From Acidobacteriaceae bacterium (lineage in GTDB: Bacteria > Acidobacteriota > Terriglobia > Terriglobales > Acidobacteriaceae): 36,854 nucleotides of DNA. Location: positions 1 through 36,854 of the forward strand of contig DAIDLI010000021.1 in the NCBI GenBank assembly GCA_027449545.1, written 5' to 3'. Shown here in pieces: positions 6,329 to 18,000 of this stretch. The notes under the pieces are model-generated. The model did not search any database, was not told where the DNA came from, and saw only the letters and a program-made list of their open reading frames with translations. The translations under genes were made by a program, and so were the position numbers. Numbering within the stretch: position 1 is the stretch's first letter; every line of letters starts with the position of its first letter.

Positions 6329-9300
6329 CGGCAACAGAGCTCTGGAATGACATTGGGGCCGGCGAAACCATTTTCACGAAGCTCGCCCGCCTCCTTGTCC
6401 TTTGCTTTATCGGGGTCCTCTTCTATTTCTTTGCGGTTTTGCCCCTGACCTGGCCGCAGCAGGCGGTTCTCGGGCTGCTGATGCTGCTCATCGCACTGAC
6501 CCTGGCGCGCAGCTCCGATTCCTATCTCGTCACCCTGACGCTGATGCTGCTGTCCTGCTTCTGCACCTTTCGCTACGGCTATTGGCGTATCGAGCAGGTG
6601 GTCCGGTTTTTCAGGGACCCCGCAACCCACTGGGGTGCTCTCGACGTCTTTTTCATCGTCATCCTCCTGGGCGCCGAAGTCTACGCCTGCTTGATTCTGT
6701 TTCTCGGGTACTTCCAGACCATCTGGCCGCTGCGCCGCGCGCCGGTTCCGCTGCCCGACGATCCCGATCAGTGGCCGCACATCGACGTTCTCATTCCGAC
6801 CTATAACGAGCCGCTCGACGTGGTGCGCTACACGGCGCTGGGCGCGCTCAATATTGACTGGCCCGCGGACAAACTGCACGTCTACATCCTTGATGACGGG
6901 CGGCGCGAATCCTTCCGCCAGTTTGCGCAGGAGGCGGGCATTGGCTACAAGATCCGCTCCGACAACGCGCACGCCAAGGCAGGAAACATCAACGCGGCGC
7001 TGAAGTCGCTGACCTCGCCGTACATTGCGATCTTCGACTCCGACCACGTGCCGACGCGCAGCTTTTTGCAGATGACCATAGGCTGGTTTCTGCGCGACCG
7101 CAAGCTGGCGATGCTGCAGACCCCGCACCACTTTTATTCACCCGATCCCTTCGAGCGCAATCTCGAGCAGTTCCGGGTCATTCCCAATGAAGGCGAGCTG
7201 TTCTACGGCATCGTGCAGGACGGCAATGATTTCTGGAACGCCTCGTTCTTTTGCGGCTCCTGCGCCGTGCTGCGCCGCGAGGCTCTCGATGAGATTGGCG
7301 GCATTGCCGTGGAAACGGTCACGGAGGATGCCCATACCTCGCTGCGCCTGCAAATGAAGGGCTGGAACACCGCCTACATCAATATTCCTCAGGCCGCGGG
7401 CCTGGCCACGGAGCGGCTCTCTGCCCACGTCGGCCAGCGCATCCGCTGGGCGCGCGGCATGATTCAGATCCTGCGCACCGACAATCCGCTGTTTGCACCC
7501 GGACTCAAGTTTCCGCAGCGCGTCTGCTACTTCAACGCGATGTGCCACTTCCTGTATGCGGCGCCGCGCCTTATCTTTCTTACCGCTCCGCTCATCTACC
7601 TGGTGCTCGACCACACCAACATCCCCGGCTACTGGGCCGCCATCCTGGCCTACGCGCTGCCGCACCTGACGCTTTCCAACGTGACCAACTCGCGCATCCA
7701 GGGCGAGCACCGGCATTCATTCTGGAACGAAATTTACGAGACGGTGCTTTCGCCCTACATCCTTCTGCCCACCATGCTGGCCATGATCAACCCCAAGCTG
7801 GGCAAGTTCAATGTGACCGCCAAGGGCGGTGTCGTGCGGCGCACCTTCTTCGATACCCGCATCGCGCAGCCCTTCCTGGTGATGCTGCTGTTTAACTCCG
7901 TGGGCATTCTGCTTGCGATTCCGCGCTTTATCTGGTGGGATGCGGGCCGCCGCGGCACGGTCATCATGAACGTCGTCTGGTGCATCTTTAACGTGATCAT
8001 CGTCGGCGTCTGCACTGCGGTCGCCCGGGAGATGCGCCAGTTGCGCACTTCGGTGCGTATTCCCCTGGTCACGCCGGTCCTTGCCAAGTTGCCCGGCGAT
8101 CGCTATGTGAGCGGGGAAACCATGGATATGTCGAGCGGCGGGACCAGCATCCGTTTCACCGAGGCCGTCGACGTGCCGCCCGATACCGAGGTTCGTCTGG
8201 CCTTCCCCATGCCCACCGTGGGCCAGGATCTGCCTGCCAGCGTGGTTTCATCCGAGGGCTCGGTTCTGCGCGTCCGTTTTGAGAACTTGACCATCCCCGA
8301 GCAGGAAGTGCTGACCATGGTCCTCTATTCCCGCGCAGACTCCTGGCTGGGCTGGGGCGAAGCGCGCGAAAGTGATGATGTGCTCCACAGCTTGGCCAGA
8401 ATCTTCAAGATCTCCATGCACGGTCTGCGCACCACCTTCCGCAGCCTGGTGACGGAAAAGGACTCCGGCGTGCGAAAGAAGGCCACCGCACTCAATATTG
8501 CGCAGTCCTCCATCGTCCTGCTCGCGGCGCTGCTGGCGATGGGCGCGGCCACTCGCCTGAGCGCGCAGACTTCGCGCGCCGCGATGAAGTCTGTTCCCGC
8601 GGCGGCGTCTTCGAAGCAGCCGGTTCCGGCGATCATTCCTCCCGGCCAGTACGTCGACCGCTTCACGCTCGCCGATGCCGGCGCTCCGCAGCTCGAGCTG
8701 CACGGCATCGACACGATGCACAACATCTACTTCACGCTGCCGCAGACGCATGTCCCCACCAGCGCGACCATGCACGTCTCCTATGCGTTCTCGCCGGGTC
8801 TGCTGCCGCAGATCAGCCATCTCAAACTGATCCTGAACGGTACGCTGTTTGCCACCGTGCAGCCCACGCCCGGCAAGATGGGCGGCTCCGACGGCGGCGA
8901 CATGACCGCCGATTTTGCGATTCCACCCGAACTGCTGGTCCATAACAACACACTGACCATCGAGTTCATCGGCCATTACACGATGGTGTGCGAGGATCCC
9001 GCCAACACCACGCTGTGGGCTCGCGTTCATCGCGACTCCTATATTGAGATTCACGGCAACCGGCTGCCCATGTCCGACGACCTGAAAGCGCTGCCCATGC
9101 CCTTTCTCGATCCCGCTGTGGTCGCGCCGCTGAGCATTCCGGTTGTCTTTCCTGCCGCCCCCTCTTATAAGGCAATTCAGGCCGCGGGAGTGGTCACCAG
9201 CTACTTCGGCATGGTTTCGGAGAACCGGCCGGTGCGCTTCCCGGTGCACATCGGCGCCATTCCCCCCGGCAATGCGATTGTGGTGGTCGATAATCCCGCG

Positions 9301-10758
9301 AACCTTCCGCAAGGCCTGATGCTGCCCCAGCCCTCGCTGCCCACGGTGGCCATGCGCACCAACCCCAACGATCCGTACAGCAAGGTGCTCATCATCACAG
9401 GAGCGAATGCGGACCAGATGCTGGCGGCCGCACAGGCTGTTGCCTTGCACAGCGATATGCTGAGCGGCCCGCAAGCCACGATCGACAATCTCAGCTTGCC
9501 GGCCGCGCAACCCGCGGATGGCGCCCCGCGCTGGGCGCGCATCAATCACACCATTGCACTCTGGAACTACGCCAACGCGAGCGCCTTGCAGGGCGACGGC
9601 ACCGCACCCCTGGACGTCTACTTCCGTATCCCGCCGGACATCTACTACAGCGATCAGCGTCCCAACGCGGTTCTGCACCTGGTCTATCGCTATAACTCGA
9701 TTCCGATCGGCCCCATCTCCAGCATGCAGATTCGTGTGAATGGTGCCTTCCTCGGGTCGGTGCCGCTCAAGCCGGGCCAGGAAGCTTCGCAGCGCATGCA
9801 GATCGATGTCCCCATCCCGGTGGTGAATCTGCGGCCCTTCTCCAACTCCCTGTCGTTCGACTTCACCTTCCAACTGCTCAAGAAGGGAGGCTGCCAGGAC
9901 ACCACGCCCATCAACATGCAGGGGGCGATCCTGAGCGACAGCTACATCGATCTGCGCGGCTATCCGCATTACACGCCGCTGCCCAATCTGGAGACCTTCG
10001 CCAACGCCGGTTTCCCCTTTACGCGCTTTGCCGATCTAAGCCAGACCACCGTGGTTCTGCCGCCGACCCCCTCCGAGCAGGAGATCGAAACCTTTCTCAC
10101 TCTCATGGGCCACTTCGGACGCCAAACCGGCTTCCCGGCGCTGCGTGTTACCGTGGCTGGCAATGACGCCCTGCACAACGGCAATAACACGGACTTCCTC
10201 ATCATCGGCTCCGGCGACGATCAGCCCGGCTTCGATGCTCTGCAAAGCCACCTGCCGGTTTCTCTGCGCAGCGGCGAAATTCAGGTTCGCGATACCGAAG
10301 CGCTCTTCCAGCCGCTCCATCACGCCTGGTGGAAGGCGGAGTCCAGCGGCCGCAGTGAATCGGGGGAATTGGTGGCGGGCGGGACGCCGGATGCGATCAT
10401 CGAGGGCATCGAATCGCCCTATGCTCCGGGTGAGAATCGCAGCATCGTCGCGATCCACTTGCGCGATGCCTCGTACTTTGAGCCGTTCATGAACACCTTC
10501 ATGAACGTGCAGCAGGCCAGTGACATCTCCGGCTCGGTTGCTGTTTTGCATGGAGCCCAGTTTCAGTCTTTCCGCATCGGCACCCACATCTACCATGTGG
10601 GCACGCTGCCGCTGTGGACGCGCCTGACCCTGTGGTTCATGCAGGTACCCTGGCTTGCGGCCGTCATCGTGTTCCTCTTCGCATTTCTGCTTGCCATCTG
10701 GACGCGCCAGTGGCTGCGCAACAGAGCCAGAGAACGGTTGCGGTTGAACCAGAACTAG
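6325..10758 (+). CDS. bcsAB: Fused cellulose synthase BcsA-BcsB
   Basis: A 1477-residue inner-membrane protein joining the catalytic BcsA to the periplasmic BcsB. Residues 1-720 are BcsA: N-terminal membrane helices, then a family-2 glycosyltransferase with D-D-G (about 190), F-D-S-D-H (D238), F-F-C-G-S, T-E-D (333-335) and Q-R-I-R-W (371-375), further helices, the F-N-V-T-A-K-G motif, and a PilZ domain with R-T-S-V-R (574-578) and D-M-S-S-G-G (601-606). The PilZ motifs are intact, so c-di-GMP activation is expected. A membrane helix near 727-745 leads into BcsB (about 765-1477), which ends in a C-terminal transmembrane helix. It makes beta-1,4-glucan from UDP-glucose and threads it outward. 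The start is ATG 6325, with GGAG six bases upstream and overlapping the bcsQ stop. Comparable fusions are known in Komagataeibacter (AcsAB). Confidence 0.95.
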   Translation: MTATELWNDIGAGETIFTKLARLLVLCFIGVLFYFFAVLPLTWPQQAVLGLLMLLIALTLARSSDSYLVTLTLMLLSCFCTFRYGYWRIEQVVRFFRDPATHWGALDVFFIVILLGAEVYACLILFLGYFQTIWPLRRAPVPLPDDPDQWPHIDVLIPTYNEPLDVVRYTALGALNIDWPADKLHVYILDDGRRESFRQFAQEAGIGYKIRSDNAHAKAGNINAALKSLTSPYIAIFDSDHVPTRSFLQMTIGWFLRDRKLAMLQTPHHFYSPDPFERNLEQFRVIPNEGELFYGIVQDGNDFWNASFFCGSCAVLRREALDEIGGIAVETVTEDAHTSLRLQMKGWNTAYINIPQAAGLATERLSAHVGQRIRWARGMIQILRTDNPLFAPGLKFPQRVCYFNAMCHFLYAAPRLIFLTAPLIYLVLDHTNIPGYWAAILAYALPHLTLSNVTNSRIQGEHRHSFWNEIYETVLSPYILLPTMLAMINPKLGKFNVTAKGGVVRRTFFDTRIAQPFLVMLLFNSVGILLAIPRFIWWDAGRRGTVIMNVVWCIFNVIIVGVCTAVAREMRQLRTSVRIPLVTPVLAKLPGDRYVSGETMDMSSGGTSIRFTEAVDVPPDTEVRLAFPMPTVGQDLPASVVSSEGSVLRVRFENLTIPEQEVLTMVLYSRADSWLGWGEARESDDVLHSLARIFKISMHGLRTTFRSLVTEKDSGVRKKATALNIAQSSIVLLAALLAMGAATRLSAQTSRAAMKSVPAAASSKQPVPAIIPPGQYVDRFTLADAGAPQLELHGIDTMHNIYFTLPQTHVPTSATMHVSYAFSPGLLPQISHLKLILNGTLFATVQPTPGKMGGSDGGDMTADFAIPPELLVHNNTLTIEFIGHYTMVCEDPANTTLWARVHRDSYIEIHGNRLPMSDDLKALPMPFLDPAVVAPLSIPVVFPAAPSYKAIQAAGVVTSYFGMVSENRPVRFPVHIGAIPPGNAIVVVDNPANLPQGLMLPQPSLPTVAMRTNPNDPYSKVLIITGANADQMLAAAQAVALHSDMLSGPQATIDNLSLPAAQPADGAPRWARINHTIALWNYANASALQGDGTAPLDVYFRIPPDIYYSDQRPNAVLHLVYRYNSIPIGPISSMQIRVNGAFLGSVPLKPGQEASQRMQIDVPIPVVNLRPFSNSLSFDFTFQLLKKGGCQDTTPINMQGAILSDSYIDLRGYPHYTPLPNLETFANAGFPFTRFADLSQTTVVLPPTPSEQEIETFLTLMGHFGRQTGFPALRVTVAGNDALHNGNNTDFLIIGSGDDQPGFDALQSHLPVSLRSGEIQVRDTEALFQPLHHAWWKAESSGRSESGELVAGGTPDAIIEGIESPYAPGENRSIVAIHLRDASYFEPFMNTFMNVQQASDISGSVAVLHGAQFQSFRIGTHIYHVGTLPLWTRLTLWFMQVPWLAAVIVFLFAFLLAIWTRQWLRNRARERLRLNQN

Positions 10759-10901
10759 GCTGCGCGTGGCCGCGCGGCAAAATCGAACTTCGCGATTCCG
10801 GGTCGGTTCTCCGATCCGGAATCGCTGCAACGGCACCTTTTGCAAAACCCGGCGGAACGGCCCTCGCGCCACCGCCCGGAAACGGTTGGAGAGTCGTCAC
10901 A

Positions 10902-12080
10902 ATGGTCTTCGGGGGATTTCGCCTGGGAAAGCGCTCCCTGCTTCTGCTGCCTCTGTTCCTCACCCTCTGCGCTTCCGGCGGATGCAAGGACACCTCCTGG
11001 CCTTTGTGGCAGTCCTACTCCAATCGCTTCGTCGATTCCCAGGGTCGCGTCTTCGATCCCCAGGGCGATCAGCGCACCACCTCCGAAGGCGAATCCTATG
11101 CGCTGTTCTTCTCGCTGGTGGCGAACAATCGCGCCAGTTTTGACCGCGTCCTTGCCTGGACTCAGGCCAACCTCGCGCAGGACGATCTGGGCCAGCATCT
11201 GCCCGCCTGGCTGTGGGGCAGGAGCAGTGACGGGCAGTGGAAGGTCCTCGACCCGAACTCCGCCTCCGATGCCGACGTATGGATCGCGTATTCGCTGATC
11301 GAGGCCGGCCGGCTGTGGAAGTTCAAGCCCTACGAGGCGCTGGGCCGCGCCATGATGGCGCAGATCGCCCGGACGGAGGTGGCCAACCTTCCCGGCTTCG
11401 GCCCCATGCTGCTGCCGGGTCCCGTGGGCTTTCAGCACGGGCAGAACTGGACTCTCAACCCCAGCTACCTGCCCCTGTTCATCTTCGACCGCTTTGCCGA
11501 TGTCGATCCTGCCGGGCCGTGGCGTCAGATCGCGGTTCGCATTCCCACCCTGCTGGAAGAGAGCGCGCGGCACGGCTACGCGATGGACTGGGTCCAGTAC
11601 GTCCCCGGCGACGGCTTTTATCCAACCACCGAGCAGACTCCCGATCACGACCAGAAGACCGATCAGCCTGGCGGCAGCTACGACGCCATTCGCGTTTATC
11701 TGTGGGCTGGTATGCTGGCTCCGGGAACCCCCGGGCGGCGGCATCTCCTCAATGCCATTCCGGCGATGGGCGCTTACCTGGGCCAGCATCCGCTTCCGCC
11801 GGAAAAGGTGGGCGAAGACGGGATTCCGGTCTCGCAGAATGGCCCGGTAGGCTTCTCCGCCGCGCTGCTGCCTTACCTCCACGCCCTGCCCGGCATGTCC
11901 CGGGTGAGCGCCGAGCAGATGATCCGCCTGGCCCGCGAAAAGGATCCGGGGACGGGACTCTACGGCAAGAGTCCGGCCTACTATGACCAGAATCTTGCGC
12001 TCTTTGGAACGGGCTTTCTCGATCGTCGATTTAGGTTTGGAACCAGCGGCGAACTGAACGTAGAATGGAAGCTTCGATGA
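10902..12080 (+). CDS. bcsZ: Cellulase BcsZ, glycoside hydrolase family 8
   Basis: A 392-residue periplasmic endo-beta-1,4-glucanase that trims nascent cellulose and is a regular member of bcs operons. GH8 marks are T-S-E-G-E-S-Y-A-L-F-F (probable catalytic acid E62), P-A-W-L-W-G, D-P-N-S-A-S-D-A-D-V-W-I, E-A-G-R-L-W and G-G-S-Y-D-A-I-R-V-Y-L-W-A-G-M (probable catalytic base D261). The N-terminus is a signal peptide (L-L-L-L-P-L-F-L-T-L) ending in A-S-G-G-C; the cysteine could be lipidated, but the lipobox is not ideal. I place the start at ATG 10902, with GGAGAG (10888-10893) upstream, 143 bases after bcsAB; the frame stays open further upstream. The stop overlaps the bcsC start (ATGA), so the two are translationally coupled. 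Confidence 0.95.
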   Translation: MVFGGFRLGKRSLLLLPLFLTLCASGGCKDTSWPLWQSYSNRFVDSQGRVFDPQGDQRTTSEGESYALFFSLVANNRASFDRVLAWTQANLAQDDLGQHLPAWLWGRSSDGQWKVLDPNSASDADVWIAYSLIEAGRLWKFKPYEALGRAMMAQIARTEVANLPGFGPMLLPGPVGFQHGQNWTLNPSYLPLFIFDRFADVDPAGPWRQIAVRIPTLLEESARHGYAMDWVQYVPGDGFYPTTEQTPDHDQKTDQPGGSYDAIRVYLWAGMLAPGTPGRRHLLNAIPAMGAYLGQHPLPPEKVGEDGIPVSQNGPVGFSAALLPYLHALPGMSRVSAEQMIRLAREKDPGTGLYGKSPAYYDQNLALFGTGFLDRRFRFGTSGELNVEWKLR

Positions 12081-15000
12081 GGCTGAATCGGGGAACGTGG
12101 GGATCACGTCTGCTTGTCGCTTGCTGTCTGCTGCTGGCGGCACAGGGGATCTCTGCGCAAAGCCGGCCCGCAGCCAATTCGGTTGCGGCCACCCGCGAGG
12201 TGCTGGTTCGCAAGGCCCGTGATCTGGAGGCCCGCGGCCGTCCCGATCTGTCTCTCCAGCTCTGGCAGCAAATCCTTCTTTCGGATCCGCAGAACACGAC
12301 GGCCCTCGCCGGCGTAGCGCGCGATTACAAGCTCATGGGCCAAGCCGGGAAGGCCGCGGAAGCGCTCGATCGTCTCCGCCAGGTCAATCCCGGCGACCCC
12401 GAAATCGCCCGCATCGAGGCGCTCAGCAGCTCTGCGACGCAGAGCAGAGAGCTGAGCCAGGCCGGCGCTCTCGCCAGCCAGGGCAAGCCGGAAGAGGCGA
12501 TGCGCATCTATCGCCAGCTCTTCGGCAGTCAGCCGCCCCCGGGACCCATCGCGCTGGCCTACTACCAGACGCTCTATGCCACAGCCAACGGCAAGCAGGA
12601 GGCGATCGCCGGCTTGCGTCAACTGGTGCGTGAGAACCCCGGCAACTCGACCTATGCGGTTGCGCTGGGGACGTTGCTCACATACGAGGCGCCCACCCGC
12701 GCCGAGGGCATTCGCATTCTCCAGGCGCACGCGCAGGATCCGGATGCGCAGACCGCGCTGCGTCAGGCGCTGCTGTGGAATGCGGCCAACCCGGCCACGG
12801 CCGAAGATCTTCGCCGCTATCTCAAGGCCCATCCACAGGACGCGCAGGTGGCCCAGCAACTGAAGACAGCCGAGGCCCAGCTAGCCCGCATGCGTTCCGG
12901 CATCGCACGCACCCCGGCTGAGCGAGCGGCATTTGCCGCGCTCAATTCCAATCATCTGGATCTGGCGGAGCGCCGTTTTGACGAGTTGCTCCAAAAGGAA
13001 CCCAACAACGGCCGCGTCCTGGCCGGGATGGGCTTCCTGCGTATGCGCCAGCAGAACTTCGGCGCCGCCATCAGCTACCTGAGCCAGGCGGAAGCCGACG
13101 GCTACAAGGCCCGCATCGTGCAGAACGCGCTGGAGAACTCGCGCTTCTGGTACACCATGGGCGATGCGACGCGAGCTCTCAACAGCAACCAGTTGGCTCT
13201 GGCCGAGACCAAGTACCGCGAGGCGCTGGCCATGAATCCGCGCAGTCCCGACGCCCTGAACGGCCTCGCGGGCCTGCTGGTCAAAGAGCAGCAATATCCC
13301 CAGGCCGCGGCGGTCTACGAGCAGTTGCTCCACCTTCAGCCGAAGAACAACGATGGCTGGCGCGGGCTGTTCCTGGCTTACGCGCGGGCCGGCCAGAACG
13401 ACAAAGCACTGGCCACTATGGCGCACTTTCCCCCCTCGGTGCGCACCGCCATGGCCAAGGACCCCGATTACCTGCGCACCCTTGCCGGCATCTACCAGGC
13501 GCAGGGCCGCACGGCGGATGCGGAGCATGTGCTGAATCAGGCGCTCGCCCTGCCTTTCCCCAGCAATGGCAGCACCCTCGGCGTGGATACGCGGTTGCAG
13601 TATGCCGGCCTCCTGGTGGCGGCCAAGCGCTACAGCCAGGCTGCCGCCCTCTATCAGCAGGTGCTGAACCAGGACCCGAGCAACCTCTCGGCGTGGCAGG
13701 GACTGATCTCGGCCCATCACAACCTGGCGCAGGATAGCCTGGCGCTGTCAGAAGTGCAGCGCATGCCGGCGGCGGTATATGAATCCGCCATCTCCGATCC
13801 GGACTTTCTCTCCCTGCTGGGCGCCATCTACCAGCAGGCCAATCAGCTCGATGTCGCCCAGGGCTTCCTGGAGCGCGCCGAGCGCGTGCAGACGGCCGCG
13901 GGCGGCCGGCCGAGCGTCGATCTTCAGTTGCAGTTGGCTTCCATCTACCTGCTCCGCAACCACCCCAACCGGGCGTACGCCATCTACCGGCAGGTTCTGG
14001 GAGCGAATCCCAACAACCCCGCCGCATGGCAGGGGCTCATCAACACTCTTCAAGCGACGAATCGCAGCGCGCAGGCATTGCAGGAGCTGGCGCAGATTCC
14101 GCCTGCCGTCCGCAAGCAGCTCGACGCGAACATCGCCTTCGTGCAGACAGAGGCCAGCCTCTACGCCGCGACTGGCAACATTCCCCAGGCTGAGCAGTAC
14201 ATGAACCGCGTGCAGGCCTACTATGCGCGCCTCCGGCAGCAGCCGCCCGCGGATATCGATATTCAGAACGCATGGCTGCTCTATAACACCGGCAACGATC
14301 GCGCGCTTTACCCGAACCTGATGCGCATCGGCGGCCGCCGTGATCTCACCCTGGCGCAGCGCCAGACCGTGCAGAATCTCTGGGCAAGCTGGAGCGTGCG
14401 CCGTGCCGCGGCGGCGATGGACAACGGCAACTATCGCCGTGCCATCGAGATTCTCGATGCAGCCAAGCTCGCGTTCCCGAACAACATTGCGGTGCGCAAG
14501 GCGGTAGCCGGCGGTTATGCGCAGATCGGCCGCGGCAAGGAAGCCGTCGCGCTCTTCAAGACCATCCCCATGGAGAACGCAACCTCAGGGGACTTGCAGG
14601 GAGCCATCGGAGCGGCGCTGGCTGCGAATGACCGGACCCAGGCCGAGATCTGGCTGCGGCAGGGGCTCGATCGCTATCCGCGTGATCCCGCGATCCTCTC
14701 GCTGGCCGCGCAGTACGAGCAGGCCCGCGGCGACAATGAGCGTGCCGCCGCCTACTATCGCGCCTCCCTGGCCGCCATGCCGCAAGCCACACCGGCCGAG
14801 CGTCTGGCCCATATCCTCGTGCATCCGGATCAGGATACGCACACCCACAAGGCGGTCACCGCGGCGGACCTGCAGCAGCTCCTCAATCCGGACAACGAGC
14901 CTTTCCCGAGAACGGTCAAGCTGCCGGCGCTTCCCGCCTATGGCCCGGACCCGTACGACGGCTCCGCACCGGTGATCCTCACGCAGCCCGCGGCACAGCC

Positions 15001-18000
15001 TGTGCAGCGAAATACGCCGGTCCTGAATAGCCCCGCCTCCGATGTTTCTCCTGGCGTTGCACCCCAACAGAACCCTGCGATTCAGCCGATTCCGAACGCC
15101 GCCCTGCAAGCTCCTCTTCCATCCGCGATGCCGGTGCCTGTTTCGAGCGGCGGCACGGGCGCAGGGCAGATGGGAGATCCGCTGGCGTCGCCTGGTTCCG
15201 CCGGCGTGCCGGATATTCCGATCGTCACCGATCCGCCCCACTCGCTGGCCTCCGATTCGTGGAAGGGACTGATCTTTTCCCTGATGGCCGGCGGCCGCGA
15301 CGCGGAAGCTCTTGCCGAACTCAACAAGGTTCCCGCCAACGTGCGAACCATGCTGGAATCGGACATCCAGTTCGTGCAGGGAATTGCCAGCCTGTATGCG
15401 GCGGTGGGCGACACCGCGCGCGCCCGCGCTTATCTGAACCGTGCGGAGAATTTTTATCTGCTCCATCACGGGACCATGCCCGCCGCGCTGGAGATTCAGC
15501 ACGCATGGCTGCTCTACAACCTGAAGGATGATGTGGCGCTCTATCCGGTGATGCAGGGTCTGGATGCGCGCAGCGACCTTACCCCCACGCAGCGAGCCGA
15601 CGTCCAGAATCTATGGGCGAGCTGGGCCGTGCGGCGCGCCTCGGCGGAGATCAACCGCGGCAACCTGACCCGCGGCGTGGAGATACTGCAAGCTGCTTCC
15701 CAGGACTACCCGGACAACATGAACGTGCGCCGCGCCGTTGCCGGGGCTTACGCGCGCATAGGACGAGCCACGGACGCTCTTGCCCTGTACAAGGCCATTC
15801 CCATGGGCGATGCCACGCCGGGCGATTACGGCGGCGCCATCACCGCGGCCATCACCGCGCGCGACATGGCGCAGGCGGAAACCTGGCTGCGCGAGGCGAT
15901 GGCCCGCTATCCCAAGGATCCGCAGGTGCTCGGCCTGGCCGCGCAATTTGAGCAGGCCCGCGGCAACGACGAACGGGCCACCGAGTTCTGGCGCGCTGCG
16001 ATCGCGGCAATGCCTCCCGGTTCCGAGATCAAGCCGCTGCCTTCGCTCATTCCCGGAGGCGCTGGCTCCTACCAGGCGCCGGCCCCGGGCGACTCCAAGC
16101 GGCTTCTTGATCCGCGCTTCAATCCATTGCCGGGCGCAACCACCGATACAGCGCCGCTGCCTTCGTACGCTTCGCCTGCACCGGCGGCTGCGGTTGCACA
16201 GCCCTCCGCTTCCACTCAGCCCACCCCGTGGATCAGCCAGCCCTCCGGGCCTCCGCTGCCGCTGCCGTCGCAGCTTTCATCCGCAGGACCGGACCTGTAC
16301 TCTGGCGGCAATGTGCAGGGGCAACCCACCGTGCGTGCTGCACTGCCCGCCGGTGCGGACAATCCCGGTGGTAATTTGCGCATGCAGCCCGAGGGACAGC
16401 TTCCGCAGGGCTCGACCAGCGTCATTCACGATCTGCCCAACTCTCCCGTCGCTGCTTCCGCGCCGCGCGGAGAGCAGTACAGCATGGCGCAGTACACGCC
16501 CTCGGCACAGGACGCAGTCACCGGCGCCTACTCCACACCGAAGCAGCCCGGTTCTCAGCCGGCGCAGCCCGAGCAGAAGCCCGCGCCTGCTCAACCTGAA
16601 GCCGGCAGGCGCTCGCGCCGCCGCGCAACCAGGCGTCGCTCTGTGCCGCCCCCGCAGAGCACGCTGGGCAACGCGCCCATGGAGCAGGGTGCGCAGTCGC
16701 TTCAGATGCCGCCCCAGGAGAATCCTCCCGCCGAGGCCGCTCCTGCTCCCGCGGCGCAGGACAACAACGGTTTCACCGACCAGCAACTGGAACAGCAGAA
16801 TCTCCCTCCGCTCACCGGCCCCTGGGTGCGCACGCGCCGGCAGGCGCCGCCGATCAGCCCTCGCGACCGGGCGGAAGCGCAACTCCAGGCAATCGAGGGG
16901 GGCTACAGCGGATGGCTTGGCGGCACCGGCCTGCTCAACTACCGCTCCGGCAACCTCGGTTTCGATCATCTGAACGACCTCGAGGCGCCTTTCGAGGCCT
17001 CCACCCCGATGGGCTATCACGCCCGCCTGACCGTAATCGCCCGGCCGGTATTCCTGGACTCCGGCCAGGCCGACGGCACTGCGATCATGTCGGTGCAGGA
17101 GTCCACCATCTCCGGCACCTCGCTCACCACCATTCCCGAGCCCATCGGTACGCTGACCACCACCGACACCACGCCTCCGCCGCAACAGAATGCCGCGGGC
17201 CTGGGCGGTGAAGTCCAGCTTGCCTTCCCGCACTTCGCCATTGCTGCTGGCTATACACCGTGGGGATTTCTGGTCTCGACCTTCACGGCGCGTCTGTATT
17301 GGAAGCCGAACAACGGCCCGTTCACCTTCAACTTCAGCCGCGACTCGCAGACGGATTCACAGCTCTCGTACGCGGGCCTGCGCGATCCGGCGGGTACCTC
17401 GCTGGGCACCGCCGGCGCTATCTGGGGTGGTGTGGTCGCCAACCAGGGCGGGGTGCAGTTTGGCCGCGGCGATGCTCAGTCGGGCTACTACTTCGGCGTC
17501 GGAGGCCAATACCTCACCGGCTATCACGTCCAGAACAACGAGCGCTTCGATGGGACCGGCGGCGCCTACTGGCGCGCCTGGGCTGACCCCGAATACGGCA
17601 ACCTGAGCATTGGCGTCAACTTCTTCGCCATGCATTACGCCCATAACGAGAACGCCTTCACCTATGGCATGGGCGGCTACTTCAGCCCGCAGGCGTACTT
17701 CCTGGGGAATGTGCCCTTCACCTGGGTCGGGCACTACGGCACACGCTGGCACTACACCATCATGGGAGCCATGGGATTGCAGGCCTTCCAGCAGAGCGCC
17801 ACGCCCCTCTGGCCGCTGGCCGCGCAGAAGGCGCTGGAGACCAGCCAGAACAATCCCTTCCTGCCCGCCATGACCAGCGTCTCAGCCAACTACGACTGGA
17901 ACTCCCAGGCGGCTTACCAGATCGGGCCCCACTGGTTCGCAGGCGGCTATCTGTCCGCCAACAACGCCCGCAATTACAACGCGGCTACTGTGGGTTTCTT

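Noticed and set aside
8248..9969. 573-codon open frame on the minus strand
   Set aside because: It lies wholly inside bcsAB, whose motifs are clear, and reads as an Arg/Gly/Gln-rich shadow typical of GC-rich antisense frames.
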